Counted from the first letter of the stretch, positions 1-6,912 are shown. The stretch is 10,314 nt of DNA from Planctomycetota bacterium (GCA_026692885.1 JAPLNJ010000103.1:1-10314); one strand, 5' to 3'. Program-made: numbers and translations. The notes: a model not told the origin generated them from the sequence alone.

Positions 1-264
1 GCGGAATCGGACAGCGGCTCTCTTGACGAGGACGAAAGAAAGGAGATACAGCAACTGCGGCGACGGGCTGCAGAGTTGGTCCGTGACATGTTTCCGGAAC
101 GAGCGTGGCAGATGTTCTCGCGAGTGAAGATCGATGGGCACTCGCCGAAAGAAGTGGCCGAAGATCTCGGCGTTACGCCCGATGCGGTTCGGGAATCCAA
201 TTGGCGGTACCGTCGGCGAGTGCGGGAGGAGCTGGGCGATGTGGCAAGTGATTTGGAGGCATAA
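1..264 (+). CDS. ECF-type RNA polymerase sigma factor, C-terminal part (partial at window edge)
   Basis: The frame is open from base 1 to a TAA at 262-264, giving 87 residues that form the C-terminal end of a sigma-70 family factor. The visible part is region 4: a helix around 'FPERAWQMFSRVKIDG', then 'SPKEVAEDLGVTPDAVRES' as the helix-turn-helix that would contact the -35 element, and a basic 'RYRRRVREEL' tail. This pattern is typical of the short extracytoplasmic-function sigma factors that are very numerous in planctomycetes. Regions 2 and 3 lie outside the window. The gene ends 118 bases before the preferred start of a Ser/Thr kinase with a zinc finger, an arrangement common in planctomycetes in which the kinase is thought to act with the sigma factor. 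The family call is firm; the target genes are unknown. Confidence 0.85.
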   Translation, partial: AESDSGSLDEDERKEIQQLRRRAAELVRDMFPERAWQMFSRVKIDGHSPKEVAEDLGVTPDAVRESNWRYRRRVREELGDVASDLEA

Positions 265-372
265 GTCGCAGCGTTGAATGAGTTTACAGTGGCCAAATGG
301 AAGCGAGGGGAAGAAACGTGTTACGCCACGCCGTTTACCATTTATTGGAATGCAGCCTTCCCCTCGGAACCC

Positions 373-376
373 GGAG
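373..376 (+). promoter_or_regulatory. Shine-Dalgarno GGAG for the kinase start at 383
   Basis: GGAG lies 6 bases before the ATG at 383. It favours that start over in-frame ATGs at 278 and 350, which have no comparable purine-rich site. The protein from 383 also begins with the short lead-in to the zinc finger that is usual for this kinase type. Confidence 0.5.
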
Positions 377-382
377 CCGAAC

Positions 383-1063
383 ATGCCTCGCCCTACAATC
401 CAACGCGACCTGGCAGGTGGTAAATGCCCCAGTCGGGACGTTCTTTCTGATTTGGTGCTCGGCAAGCTGCCAATGGAATCCATCGACAGGCTCAGCGAGC
501 ACATCAAGTCGTGTTCGACTTGCCATGGCGTGATCGAGACGCTCGATGATCTTGAGGATTCGGTCGTGAGCGACTTGAAAGCGGCTCCAGCTCTTGAGCA
601 GCCCAGCCCTGAACTGGAGCAGATGCTTCAAGATGCCAAGAGGATTGGCCAGGCTGTCTGCGGCAATCGGGCGGCTGAGGAATCAAGCCGGACACCGGAT
701 GACGACTTGGCCGGCAAGAAGCTCGGACAGTACGAGCTGCTGGAGCAGATCGGCCGCGGCGGCATGGGGACGGTGTATAAGGCCCTGCATCAGCGGCTGA
801 AGCGACACGTGGCGGTCAAGCTGTTGCCGAATGACCGGCTGCGTGCCCCGCAAGCCGTGGCCCGGTTCGTGCGGGAAATGGAAGCGGTGGGCCGATTGGA
901 TCATCCGAATCTGGTGCGTGCCCACGATGCAGGTGAAGCGGACGGACTGCACTACTTGGCGATGGAGTACCTGGACGGCACGGATCTGTCGCGTGTAGTC
1001 CACAGGTACGGCCAGTTGGCGGTGGCCGACGCTTGCGAGGCTGTACGGCAATCGTCACGGTAG
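383..1063 (+). CDS. Truncated serine/threonine protein kinase with N-terminal zinc finger
   Basis: From the ATG at 383 the product is 226 residues. Residues 40-47 (H40, C44, C47) form an HxxxCxxC motif like the zf-HC2 finger of anti-sigma factors. A Ser/Thr kinase domain starts near residue 114. It has the glycine loop GRGGMG (124-129), the ATP-binding lysine in AVK (K146), the alpha-C glutamate (E165) and the hinge region 'AMEYLDG' (193-199). The sequence follows the Hanks-type bacterial kinase pattern up to 'ADACEAVRQ', then reads SSR and stops. The HRD catalytic loop, the DFG metal-binding motif and everything after them are missing, so the product cannot be an active kinase. Downstream sequence continues in another frame as an unrelated ORF, which suggests a deletion, frameshift or assembly join at about 1043-1065. 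An earlier in-frame ATG at 278 is less likely. The family call is firm; status as a pseudogene is inferred. Confidence 0.8.
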   Translation: MPRPTIQRDLAGGKCPSRDVLSDLVLGKLPMESIDRLSEHIKSCSTCHGVIETLDDLEDSVVSDLKAAPALEQPSPELEQMLQDAKRIGQAVCGNRAAEESSRTPDDDLAGKKLGQYELLEQIGRGGMGTVYKALHQRLKRHVAVKLLPNDRLRAPQAVARFVREMEAVGRLDHPNLVRAHDAGEADGLHYLAMEYLDGTDLSRVVHRYGQLAVADACEAVRQSSR

Positions 1064-1905
1064 ACCCGAACAGATATCGGGCGTTTGATTCAGACCTCCG
1101 GGGCTTGCTGAGCAAAATGGCGGTGCGGCAAGGATCGTACGCACTTGTCCCAACCGACCTAAGCACACTCAAGCACTTCGACACAAAGGGCAACTATCGT
1201 CCCAATCACGATCATTTTTCCCAGCCCGATGGGATTCCGCTGTATTCGTTTCTGGACCTGAAATCCGGCAGCGGATTGGGTGTGATGCACTTTGGCAAGC
1301 CGGACGACAATCCCGGCAAGACATTCGGAGTTGCCCTCTACGAACTCGACAAGAGCAGTGTTCGGAAGACGCATTGGACCGTATTTGAACTGAACCAGGA
1401 GCACCTCGATGTCTTCCAGTCACGGTGCGGGCGTTTCCAGACACTTCGCATGTTGGTGAAACTCCTGGACGCGACGGGCAATGTCCTGGACGAGCAGGAT
1501 CTGGTGCCCGAGTTCTTAAAGAGCATGATTGTGCCGCTTCCGGGCACGACCAAGAGTCCGCCCGTGGCTCTCGAAGGTATTCGCAATGCCCCGGAAGACA
1601 ACACTCAGTGGGTGTCGGTGACTCTCGATCTCGTGAATCCCGGCATGACTGAGGAAGATAACGCGAGCAGGAACATGCCAATGGCCGTTGCCGGCGACAC
1701 GGCGTACCGGAACCGTATGTCGCTGCTGTTCCCCATCGCACCCCTGTTCAACTACAGCCTTTGGTGGAATGGTGCTCAGGCTTACTCGTCCGAAGCCCGT
1801 TTCGCTGTGACATTCAAGGGACTGGAAGTCGGAACCGTCGAGAAAGTGAAGAAGGTCGAATGCTCGGTATCGATTCTCGAAAAACATCGGAAGGATAGAA
1901 GGTGA
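1033..1905 (+). CDS. Hypothetical protein of unknown function, likely lacking its own N-terminus
   Basis: This 290-codon ORF overlaps the end of the truncated kinase in a different frame. The only start near its 5' end is a TTG at 1033 inside kinase sequence with no Shine-Dalgarno, so the true N-terminus is probably absent and gene-specific sequence likely begins near 1050-1065 ('VTVDPNRYRAF'). The reading frame itself looks real: amino-acid composition is balanced, there are no stops over 870 bases, and alternating hydrophobic stretches ('TLRMLVKLLDATGNVL', 'WVSVTLDLVNPG', 'ARFAVTFKGLEV') suggest a beta-rich fold. No signal peptide, membrane segment or catalytic motif can be seen. I do not recognise the family. 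It could be the C-terminal half of a secreted protein or a distal domain of a larger product joined here by deletion. Its end at 1905 is followed by hairpins. Confidence 0.6.
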   Translation: MRGCTAIVTVDPNRYRAFDSDLRGLLSKMAVRQGSYALVPTDLSTLKHFDTKGNYRPNHDHFSQPDGIPLYSFLDLKSGSGLGVMHFGKPDDNPGKTFGVALYELDKSSVRKTHWTVFELNQEHLDVFQSRCGRFQTLRMLVKLLDATGNVLDEQDLVPEFLKSMIVPLPGTTKSPPVALEGIRNAPEDNTQWVSVTLDLVNPGMTEEDNASRNMPMAVAGDTAYRNRMSLLFPIAPLFNYSLWWNGAQAYSSEARFAVTFKGLEVGTVEKVKKVECSVSILEKHRKDRR

Positions 1906-1930
1906 TGGGACCTCCGAAGTAGTGATCGGC

Positions 1931-1975
1931 CGGCTGCAATGGCAGCCGCCCTGGCGGGCGGTCAATCCTCCGCCC
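1931..1975 (+). terminator. Cluster of GC-rich hairpins after the hypothetical gene (weak terminator candidate)
   Basis: Starting 26 bases after the stop at 1905, CGGCTGC (1931-1937) and GCAGCCG (1942-1948) form a perfect 7-bp stem with an AATG loop. CCGCCC (1946-1951) pairs with GGGCGG (1956-1961), and a second CCGCCC copy (1970-1975) could compete for the same GGGCGG. No T-run follows, so classical intrinsic termination is not supported. Confidence 0.3.
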
Positions 1976-2039
1976 TGCCCTCTTCCCCGCGGTTTCCCAT
2001 GTTGGTCTGAGCCGCAGTCTCCGGGAGGATCGTGCTGCC

Positions 2040-2062
2040 CGTCAAAAAATCTGGATTTGACG
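2040..2062. repeat. Inverted repeat CGTCAAA / TTTGACG
   Basis: CGTCAAA (2040-2046) and TTTGACG (2056-2062) are perfect 7-bp arms around a 9-base loop. The site could be a protein-binding palindrome or a fold-back structure between two convergent gene ends. No function is assigned. Confidence 0.3.
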
Positions 2063-2162
2063 CCGCTTCCGGGTCCGCGACCGTGATTGGTCGCTCTGTC
2101 GAGCCGTAGGCGATGATGGTTGGCACTTGAACGATGAGGTTAAATCAGCGGTGATCCGTGAG

Positions 2163-2197
2163 CAGCCTGCACCATCGACGCCGGTGCGTGCAGGCTG
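2163..2197 (-). terminator. Strong 10-bp hairpin downstream of the GH10 gene
   Basis: CAGCCTGCAC (2163-2172) and GTGCAGGCTG (2188-2197) are perfect inverted copies around a 15-base loop. The structure lies 96 bases past the xylanase stop in the leftward direction of transcription. It lacks an adjacent U-run on the minus-strand transcript, so it may be a 3'-end stabiliser or processing structure rather than a standard terminator. It is the strongest stem I saw in the 1906-2292 gap. Confidence 0.4.
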
Positions 2198-2292
2198 ACC
2201 ATGGACCAAGCGGTCTGCGGCAGTAGCGGGCAATTCTCACGGCCAGTCGCTCCCGCTCTGCGGTGTCGGTGGAACAGACGGTGGCGGTTGCT

Positions 2293-3981
2293 TCAGCGAG
2301 CCACCGAGGCTGCCAACCGCACAACGATCTCCGGCGGCCCATCTTTCGCGAGTCGGACCTTGCGTTCCACTTTCCCATCAGGCACCTGGATCACGAGCCG
2401 GTACTTGCCCAGAAAGCCCCTGCAGGTGAACCGCCCCTCGTCATCCGTGGTGGCGGTCGCACTGGTCTTCCACTCTTCGTGAATCAGCCGCCGAAGCTGT
2501 TCATAGACCGGCTTCGGCGACATGTCGGCCCGCAGCATCCCGCCACCGGGCAGCCAAGAGCCTTGGTCGCACAGGTCCCACCAGGTAATTGCCCGCATCG
2601 CTGGATGGGCGAAACAGACGCGATAGAACTTCACCGCGTAGTCGGCTTGGGCCGCCTCATCCCAGACGCCGTCGCGGTGCGAGTCCGTGATTTTCTGGCC
2701 GGATGAGGCCGGCGTGAATTCCGTGATGTGCAGTCCCTTGCCAAGCGTGGCGTATTGATCGAGGATCTCCTGGACGCGATCGAGCGGGAACCGCATCGTC
2801 CGCGGTTCATGGGCCTGGATGCCGATCCCGTCGAATGGTACGTCGTTGTGTTTCGCCTTCGTCAGGAGCCGGAAGAATCCCGGGCCGCCGTCGGCGAGCA
2901 CAAAGTAGTCGTTGACAATCAGGCAATCCCCGGGATTGGCTTCGCGAGCCCAGCGGTACGGCTCGTCGATCTTCGGCTCGGCCAAGTGGGACGGTTCGTT
3001 AACCACTTCCCAGAACTCGATCTTACCCCGGTAACGCTGCATGATCTCGGTCACCCGCTGCCGCTGTATCTCCGGCGACGGCTGGCCCTTGGACCACGTC
3101 GGAACGCCCGCCTGGTCGCCCCAGAGCAGCGGGTGGCCCTTCATGCGAATCCCGTGGTCCTGGCACCAGGCGATGACCTTGTCTGTGTAGTCGTAGTTCG
3201 GCTTGCCACGCTGTGGCTCGTACCATCGCCAGTAGAATCCGACCGTGGCGTAGTTGAACAGTTCCTCGAACCGCTGCTTGTACCCGGCGTCCTGGGCCTC
3301 GTTTTGGTAGCGGTCGAACATGTAGATGTTCGAGCCGAAAAGGAAGTCGTGGGAAGTCTGTTCGACGGAGACCTTCACGCCGGGCACCGGCTGGCCGGCA
3401 GCATCCAGGATGCGAATCTTCGCGTCGACCTTGCGGTGCTTGTCGATGGCTGCTTGGGTGGCGGCGACAACGTCTCGTTCACGTTGTTCCGCGGCTTCCG
3501 CGAGTTCCTGCTTGGCCACCAGGACGGGGTCCGCGACTCCGGGCGGCGAATTGATCGTCAAACGTTCCAAATACAGATTGCGGTCTTCCTTACCGATCAA
3601 CGCGTCGTTAAGAAAGCCTGCGGCGATCTCGTGAGCACCCGCGGCCAGGTGTACGTCAAAGCGGTAGTCCGCACGTTCGGCACGGCCTACGGTCACGGTC
3701 TTGACCGCCTTACCATCGACCAAGAGAGCCATCTCCGGCCAGACGCCGCCTGCCGAACTGCCCCAAGCCCGGACGACGATGCCGTAGGTCCCGGCCGTCG
3801 CGAACCGCAACGGCTGCCCCACGCGGCCATCAGACCAGAGGTTCCAGCCGCCGCCCGCATGCGGGCCGCCTTCAGTGTGGATTGCCGCTTTTTCGGCATC
3901 GACAACCAACGCCGCAACGGCAGAGGGTGCGTGACAGAACACAGCAACGGTGAAGATCCACAGGGTGGCGGATTTACTCAT
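2293..3981 (-). CDS. Secreted GH10 endo-1,4-beta-xylanase with N-terminal xylan-binding-like module
   Basis: The product is 562 residues. Residues 1-23 are a signal peptide (hydrophobic 'LWIFTVAVF', then a small-residue cleavage region 'APSAVA'), so it is exported. Residues about 24-145 resemble a CBM60/CBM36-type calcium-dependent xylan-binding module, with 'WPEMALLVDG' (81-90) and 'FLNDALIGKEDRNLYLE' (123-139). A linker rich in A, E and R follows, then a short beta-sandwich-like stretch (about 185-213). The GH10 barrel spans about 214-500: 'KGHPLLWG' (281-288), acid/base E329 in 'EVVNEPS', 'VNDY' (356-359), nucleophile E421 in 'HITEF' and 'ITWWDLCD' (465-472). GH10 enzymes cleave internal beta-1,4 bonds of xylan with retention of configuration. 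Residues about 507-562 ('DDEGRFTCRGFLGKY') look like a small C-terminal beta-sandwich. The ATG at 3981 is chosen because it gives the signal peptide and has AAGGA 8 bases upstream; the open frame before it has no such features. It follows the beta-helix gene by 68 bases on the same strand, probably in one transcript. Confidence 0.9.
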   Translation of the reverse strand: MSKSATLWIFTVAVFCHAPSAVAALVVDAEKAAIHTEGGPHAGGGWNLWSDGRVGQPLRFATAGTYGIVVRAWGSSAGGVWPEMALLVDGKAVKTVTVGRAERADYRFDVHLAAGAHEIAAGFLNDALIGKEDRNLYLERLTINSPPGVADPVLVAKQELAEAAEQRERDVVAATQAAIDKHRKVDAKIRILDAAGQPVPGVKVSVEQTSHDFLFGSNIYMFDRYQNEAQDAGYKQRFEELFNYATVGFYWRWYEPQRGKPNYDYTDKVIAWCQDHGIRMKGHPLLWGDQAGVPTWSKGQPSPEIQRQRVTEIMQRYRGKIEFWEVVNEPSHLAEPKIDEPYRWAREANPGDCLIVNDYFVLADGGPGFFRLLTKAKHNDVPFDGIGIQAHEPRTMRFPLDRVQEILDQYATLGKGLHITEFTPASSGQKITDSHRDGVWDEAAQADYAVKFYRVCFAHPAMRAITWWDLCDQGSWLPGGGMLRADMSPKPVYEQLRRLIHEEWKTSATATTDDEGRFTCRGFLGKYRLVIQVPDGKVERKVRLAKDGPPEIVVRLAASVAR

Positions 3982-3989
3982 CAGGGCGT

Positions 3990-3994
3990 TCCTT
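3990..3994 (-). promoter_or_regulatory. Shine-Dalgarno AAGGA fixing the xylanase start
   Basis: On the minus strand AAGGA ends 8 bases before the ATG at 3981. It supports this start over longer versions reaching to 4263, whose added residues are arginine-rich and overlap the upstream beta-helix gene. Confidence 0.6.
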
Positions 3995-4049
3995 CGTAGC
4001 GGTTTGGGTTTTTGACGGACGATGCAACCAGCTGTTCTTGTGTTCGCTC

Positions 4050-5657
4050 TCATTGTGGGACAATCGTTGTGGCAGCCCCGCGATCGTCCATTTGCGGTTC
4101 CCCGGCGGGCCAACCTAATTGCCACAACAGCGTGCCCGACGTTTCCGGGGCAAGGTGAATGCCTCGCTCGCCTGGGTACAGCGTGAACTGACTCGAATCG
4201 AGCCCATTGTAGGCGATGGCTGGCTTTGGATCGCCTCGTCGAGCATCGCCAGGCTCCAACCACGAGGTCTGAGTCAGACTCAGCAGCATTCGCGATTGCG
4301 TGCTGTAGGGGCTGTGATGAAACTCGCAGTGCTGGACGCGGTTGCCCAGGAGGAGCGGGGCAGGCGTGGGCATGTCCGCTCGACGATCAGCCTCCAAGGC
4401 CACTCCGCGAGCATCCACGAAACGGCAGTTCCGGGCCTCGTTGTACCAGCAGGGGCCAAAGGGCAGCCGCTGCTTCGGATCGGCCACGTGAGCAGCATAC
4501 CACCACACGGCTCCGGCTCGCTGGCTCACAAACCGTTCCACCGTGTTCTCCAGAGCCCCACCGTAGAAGTCGATTCCGCCGACCACATCGCGACAGTAAT
4601 TGTTCACGAGCACATTCTGCATGAAGAACTGCCGCACAACGACCAGTGACTCACGGTCCGGGACGACGCTCCACGGCCGGTCAAGCACGACGCGATTCTC
4701 CGTGTTCCCCTGTACCCGCCGCCATTGTCCCAGCCCTCGGCCGTGAACCACCAGAGCCACACGACCCTTTACGGCGTCGAGCTTCCATCGCTGATCCTGC
4801 TGCTCCAGCCAGTCTGGGCCTGTCGCCGACGGCCTGCCGAACCAGTTCTCCAGCCCGACATCCGGCCCCTCGAACAGGAAGCTTTCGCCGGCCCCTTCCA
4901 CCGTACCACCGTTGATGACTCCGTTGCGAGCGATGAAGTTCCGCTCGATGGGACCAAACCACGGGCCGCAGGTGAAGCCGCGGTTGGAGCCGTCGCAGAC
5001 ATTCCCTTCCACGATACAGTGGACACCGATCATCCAGCCCATGCCCGTCGTTCCGAATGGGCCTGAAATCGGGGTGTAGCGATTGTCGATCGTACGGCAA
5101 CTGGAACCCGTGCCGATGTGGTCGATGCCTGACATGCCTCGCAGCCGGCACCCCTTCACTTCGCAGTTCTTGGCATAGCCCAGGATCGCCACACAGCCGG
5201 TACCGGGACGCCACTTATCGGTGATCCAAGGGGCATGCGTGTTGACCACCTCGCAATTACGTACCGCAACTGCTTCGATTGCCTCCTTGTCTCGGGCGGC
5301 GGCGATCGGCCAATACACCGGCTCTTCGGCCACCAAGCCCAGGTTCTCGACCGCGGAGTGCGAGACCAGGTAGAGCATGGGCGGTCCCTCCAGTCGCCGG
5401 AACGTGACGGCCCCCTTCCCCGCCTTCCCAGCCAGCGGCTCCGTGGGCAGGGATGTGGCAAAGGGCACCCGCTTCGTGTCGACGACCAGCCGGCAGTCCG
5501 TTGGCCGCAGGCCCCGCAGATCGACTCCCGGCGGCACACGCAGAGTGCGACTTAGCAAGTACTCACCGGGACGGAAGAAGACGGTTCCGCCTTGGGACGA
5601 GGCGGCGGCAACTGCACGCTCCAAAGCCGGTGAGTCGTCGCTTAGCCCACGAAGCAC
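4050..5657 (-). CDS. Right-handed parallel beta-helix protein, pectate-lyase-like; N-terminus probably missing
   Basis: The product is 535 residues from a GTG at 5657. It opens with 'LSDDSPALERAVAAA' and 'GGTVFFRPGEYLLSRTLRV' (5-41), the usual first turn of pectate_lyase_3 / GH28-like beta-helices, where 'DD..AL..A' precedes a 'G.v..P.G.Y' strand. Repeated coil rungs follow, such as 'NCEVVN' (134-139), 'NCEVKGCRLRG' (164-174), 'NVLVNNYCRD' (348-357) and 'NRVQHCEFHHS' (439-449). Such proteins bind or cleave acidic polysaccharides; the substrate and catalytic residues cannot be fixed here. Family members normally carry a signal peptide and a 'GA.GDG.TDD' lead-in; both are absent. The frame stays open only to 5696 before a stop, and the GTG has no Shine-Dalgarno, so the 5' end looks truncated or rearranged. 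The partner GH10 gene follows after 68 bases, suggesting joint polysaccharide breakdown. Confidence 0.75.
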   Translation of the reverse strand: MLRGLSDDSPALERAVAAASSQGGTVFFRPGEYLLSRTLRVPPGVDLRGLRPTDCRLVVDTKRVPFATSLPTEPLAGKAGKGAVTFRRLEGPPMLYLVSHSAVENLGLVAEEPVYWPIAAARDKEAIEAVAVRNCEVVNTHAPWITDKWRPGTGCVAILGYAKNCEVKGCRLRGMSGIDHIGTGSSCRTIDNRYTPISGPFGTTGMGWMIGVHCIVEGNVCDGSNRGFTCGPWFGPIERNFIARNGVINGGTVEGAGESFLFEGPDVGLENWFGRPSATGPDWLEQQDQRWKLDAVKGRVALVVHGRGLGQWRRVQGNTENRVVLDRPWSVVPDRESLVVVRQFFMQNVLVNNYCRDVVGGIDFYGGALENTVERFVSQRAGAVWWYAAHVADPKQRLPFGPCWYNEARNCRFVDARGVALEADRRADMPTPAPLLLGNRVQHCEFHHSPYSTQSRMLLSLTQTSWLEPGDARRGDPKPAIAYNGLDSSQFTLYPGERGIHLAPETSGTLLWQLGWPAGEPQMDDRGAATTIVPQ

Positions 5658-5709
5658 GTGCAGGCAGCCGCGTGTTCTGTTTGGCTGGGACTGCGTTCAG
5701 CTGCCCGCG

Positions 5710-5716
5710 AAAGGAG
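5710..5716 (+). promoter_or_regulatory. Strong Shine-Dalgarno AAAGGAG before the MDR oxidoreductase
   Basis: AAAGGAG ends 6 bases before an ATC at 5723, which is in frame with the oxidoreductase and would give M-A-P-R-I-V-R-F, the length typical of the family. The nearest standard start, GTG at 5738, is 21 bases away and has only AAGG at 3 bases' distance. The spacing therefore argues for initiation at ATC (or ATT at 5720), or for a mutated ATG. Confidence 0.5.
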
Positions 5717-5737
5717 CGAATTATCGCGCCAAGGATT

Positions 5738-6754
5738 GTGCGGTTCCACGAACTCGGTGATGCGGACGTTCTGCAACTGGAGGACGTTTCTCTGCCTCAA
5801 CCCGGCCTGGGTGAAGTACGGCTCAGGGTGGACGCCCTGGGCCTGAACCGGGCGGAGGTCATGTTCCGGCAAGGCCGTTACATTGAGCAGCCGGACCTGC
5901 CCTCCCTGCTGGGCTACGAAGCGTCCGGCGTCGTGGATGCCGTGGGAGAAGGGGTTTCCGAGATTCGCGTGGGCGAACGAGTCAGCACCATCCCCTCGTT
6001 CTCGATGCGTCAGTACGGAGTCTACGGGGAGACCGCAATCGTCCCGGCTTACGCCGTCGTTTGCTACCCGCCAAATCTGTCCCCGGTCGAGGGTGCCGCG
6101 ATCTGGATGCAGTACCTCACACCGTACTTCGCCCTCCACGACCTTGGTCATCTCCAGGCCGGTCAGCATGTCCTGATCACGGCGGCCAGCAGTAGTGTCG
6201 GCATCGCCGCCATTCAGTTGGCCAAGGCGATAGGAGCCATTGCGATCGCCACGACACGTCGCGTTGACAATCAACGGGGGCCGGTCGATGCCGGAGCGGA
6301 CCATGTCATCGTCACCGACCAGGAAGACGTTGCGGGGCGGGTGGCCGAGATCACGCGAAACAAAGGGGCGGAAGTGATCTTCGACGCGGTGGCGGGAGCG
6401 GCTTTCGAGAAACTGGGCGACGCTGCCGCCAGCGGCGGTTCGATCATCGTCTACGGGATGCTGAGCAGCGGCCCCACGGTCTTTCCGCTCATCCCGGCAC
6501 TCGTCAAGAATCTGCATATTCACGGCTACACGCTGTTTAACTTCACGGGCAATCCGGTGCAGGGCCTGCCGGGGAATCCGGAAGCCAGGGCACGAGCCGT
6601 TCAGTACATCTACGACGCCCTCCAAACCGGGAGACTCAAGCCGCAGATCGACCGTGTGTTTCCCTCCCTCGACAGCATTCGGGATGCTCACCGCTACATG
6701 GAATCGGGGCAACAGAGCGGGAAAATCGTCGTCACGGTCCGGCAGCAGGCGTGA
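5738..6754 (+). CDS. Zinc-less MDR-family NAD(P)H oxidoreductase (quinone oxidoreductase / alcohol dehydrogenase-like)
   Basis: From the GTG at 5738 the product is 338 residues (343 if translation begins at 5723). The N-terminal GroES-like catalytic domain covers about 1-120 with 'GLNRAEVMFRQGRY' (35-48) and 'GYEASG' (59-64). The Rossmann domain covers about 121-265 with the coenzyme loop 'AASSSVG' (149-155), 'DAGADHVI' (184-191) and 'VIFDAVAG' (213-220). The C-terminus returns to the catalytic domain ('AHRYMESGQQSGKIVVTV'). The zinc-ligand pattern of true alcohol dehydrogenases (GHE and the four-cysteine lobe) is absent, which places it with zinc-less quinone reductase-like enzymes that reduce quinones or enones with NAD(P)H in the cytoplasm. 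The exact substrate is unknown. It diverges from the beta-helix gene; the intervening bases are short and show no clear promoter. The start is uncertain: GTG 5738 is the first standard codon but is poorly spaced from the strong ribosome site. Confidence 0.88.
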   Translation: MRFHELGDADVLQLEDVSLPQPGLGEVRLRVDALGLNRAEVMFRQGRYIEQPDLPSLLGYEASGVVDAVGEGVSEIRVGERVSTIPSFSMRQYGVYGETAIVPAYAVVCYPPNLSPVEGAAIWMQYLTPYFALHDLGHLQAGQHVLITAASSSVGIAAIQLAKAIGAIAIATTRRVDNQRGPVDAGADHVIVTDQEDVAGRVAEITRNKGAEVIFDAVAGAAFEKLGDAAASGGSIIVYGMLSSGPTVFPLIPALVKNLHIHGYTLFNFTGNPVQGLPGNPEARARAVQYIYDALQTGRLKPQIDRVFPSLDSIRDAHRYMESGQQSGKIVVTVRQQA

Positions 6755-6828
6755 CGGTACAGATTATGGTGAAGCTGCTAGCTCCCAGCCGTGGGTTTCC
6801 CTAACAAGGAATTCACGGAATTCTGCTG

Positions 6829-6890
6829 CGAGTGACCGAACGTGTCACTCCGCTGGCGATCTAAGATGGCAGCGAAGGACAAGTCACTCG
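6829..6890 (+). promoter_or_regulatory. Leader with two mutually exclusive stems ahead of the small hypothetical gene
   Basis: GAGTGAC (6830-6836) can pair with GTCACTC at 6844-6850 (7 bp, loop CGAACGT), or, extended to CGAGTGAC (6829-6836), with GTCACTCG at 6883-6890 (8 bp). The second partner ends 8 bases before the AAAGGA ribosome site at 6899-6904, so the long-range stem could affect access to it. Just upstream, two GAATTC copies (6809-6814, 6818-6823) form another short fold-back. Regulation is only a possibility; chance repeats cannot be excluded. Confidence 0.25.
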
Positions 6891-6912
6891 TCTGCACGAA
6901 AGGACGGAGCCC

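Larger units (their letters stand above)
1906..2292. other. Intergenic region without a convincing gene
   Basis: These 387 bases separate a rightward gene end from the leftward xylanase stop, so the flanking genes converge. No ORF here has a family resemblance or a good ribosome site. Contents are the hairpin cluster at 1931-1975, a 7-bp inverted repeat at 2040-2062 and the 10-bp inverted repeat at 2163-2197. Confidence 0.6.

Noticed and set aside
278..382. Longer kinase version starting at ATG 278
   Set aside because: No ribosome site, and the added residues show no conserved feature; 383 has GGAG at 6 bases.
1033..1063. Programmed ribosomal frameshift joining kinase and downstream ORF
   Set aside because: No slippery heptamer is visible, and essential kinase motifs would still be missing after the shift, so a deletion or mis-join explains it better.
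2728..3999. Long open frame (423 codons) on the + strand opposite the GH10 gene
   Set aside because: It is a shadow of the xylanase in a GC-rich genome; the minus-strand product has catalytic motifs and a signal peptide, and this one has no recognisable feature.
3982..4263. N-terminal extension of the GH10 frame up to 4263
   Set aside because: It overlaps the beta-helix coding region, is arginine-rich and lies before a clear signal peptide with its own ribosome site.
5642..6712. Open frame of 356 codons on the - strand opposite the oxidoreductase
   Set aside because: The + strand frame is a clear MDR enzyme; the antisense product shows no family pattern and no ribosome site was noted.
6809..6823. 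Two GAATTC copies as a possible cloning or linker artefact
   Set aside because: Two 6-base sites 3 bases apart can arise by chance and the flanking sequence is ordinary genomic sequence.
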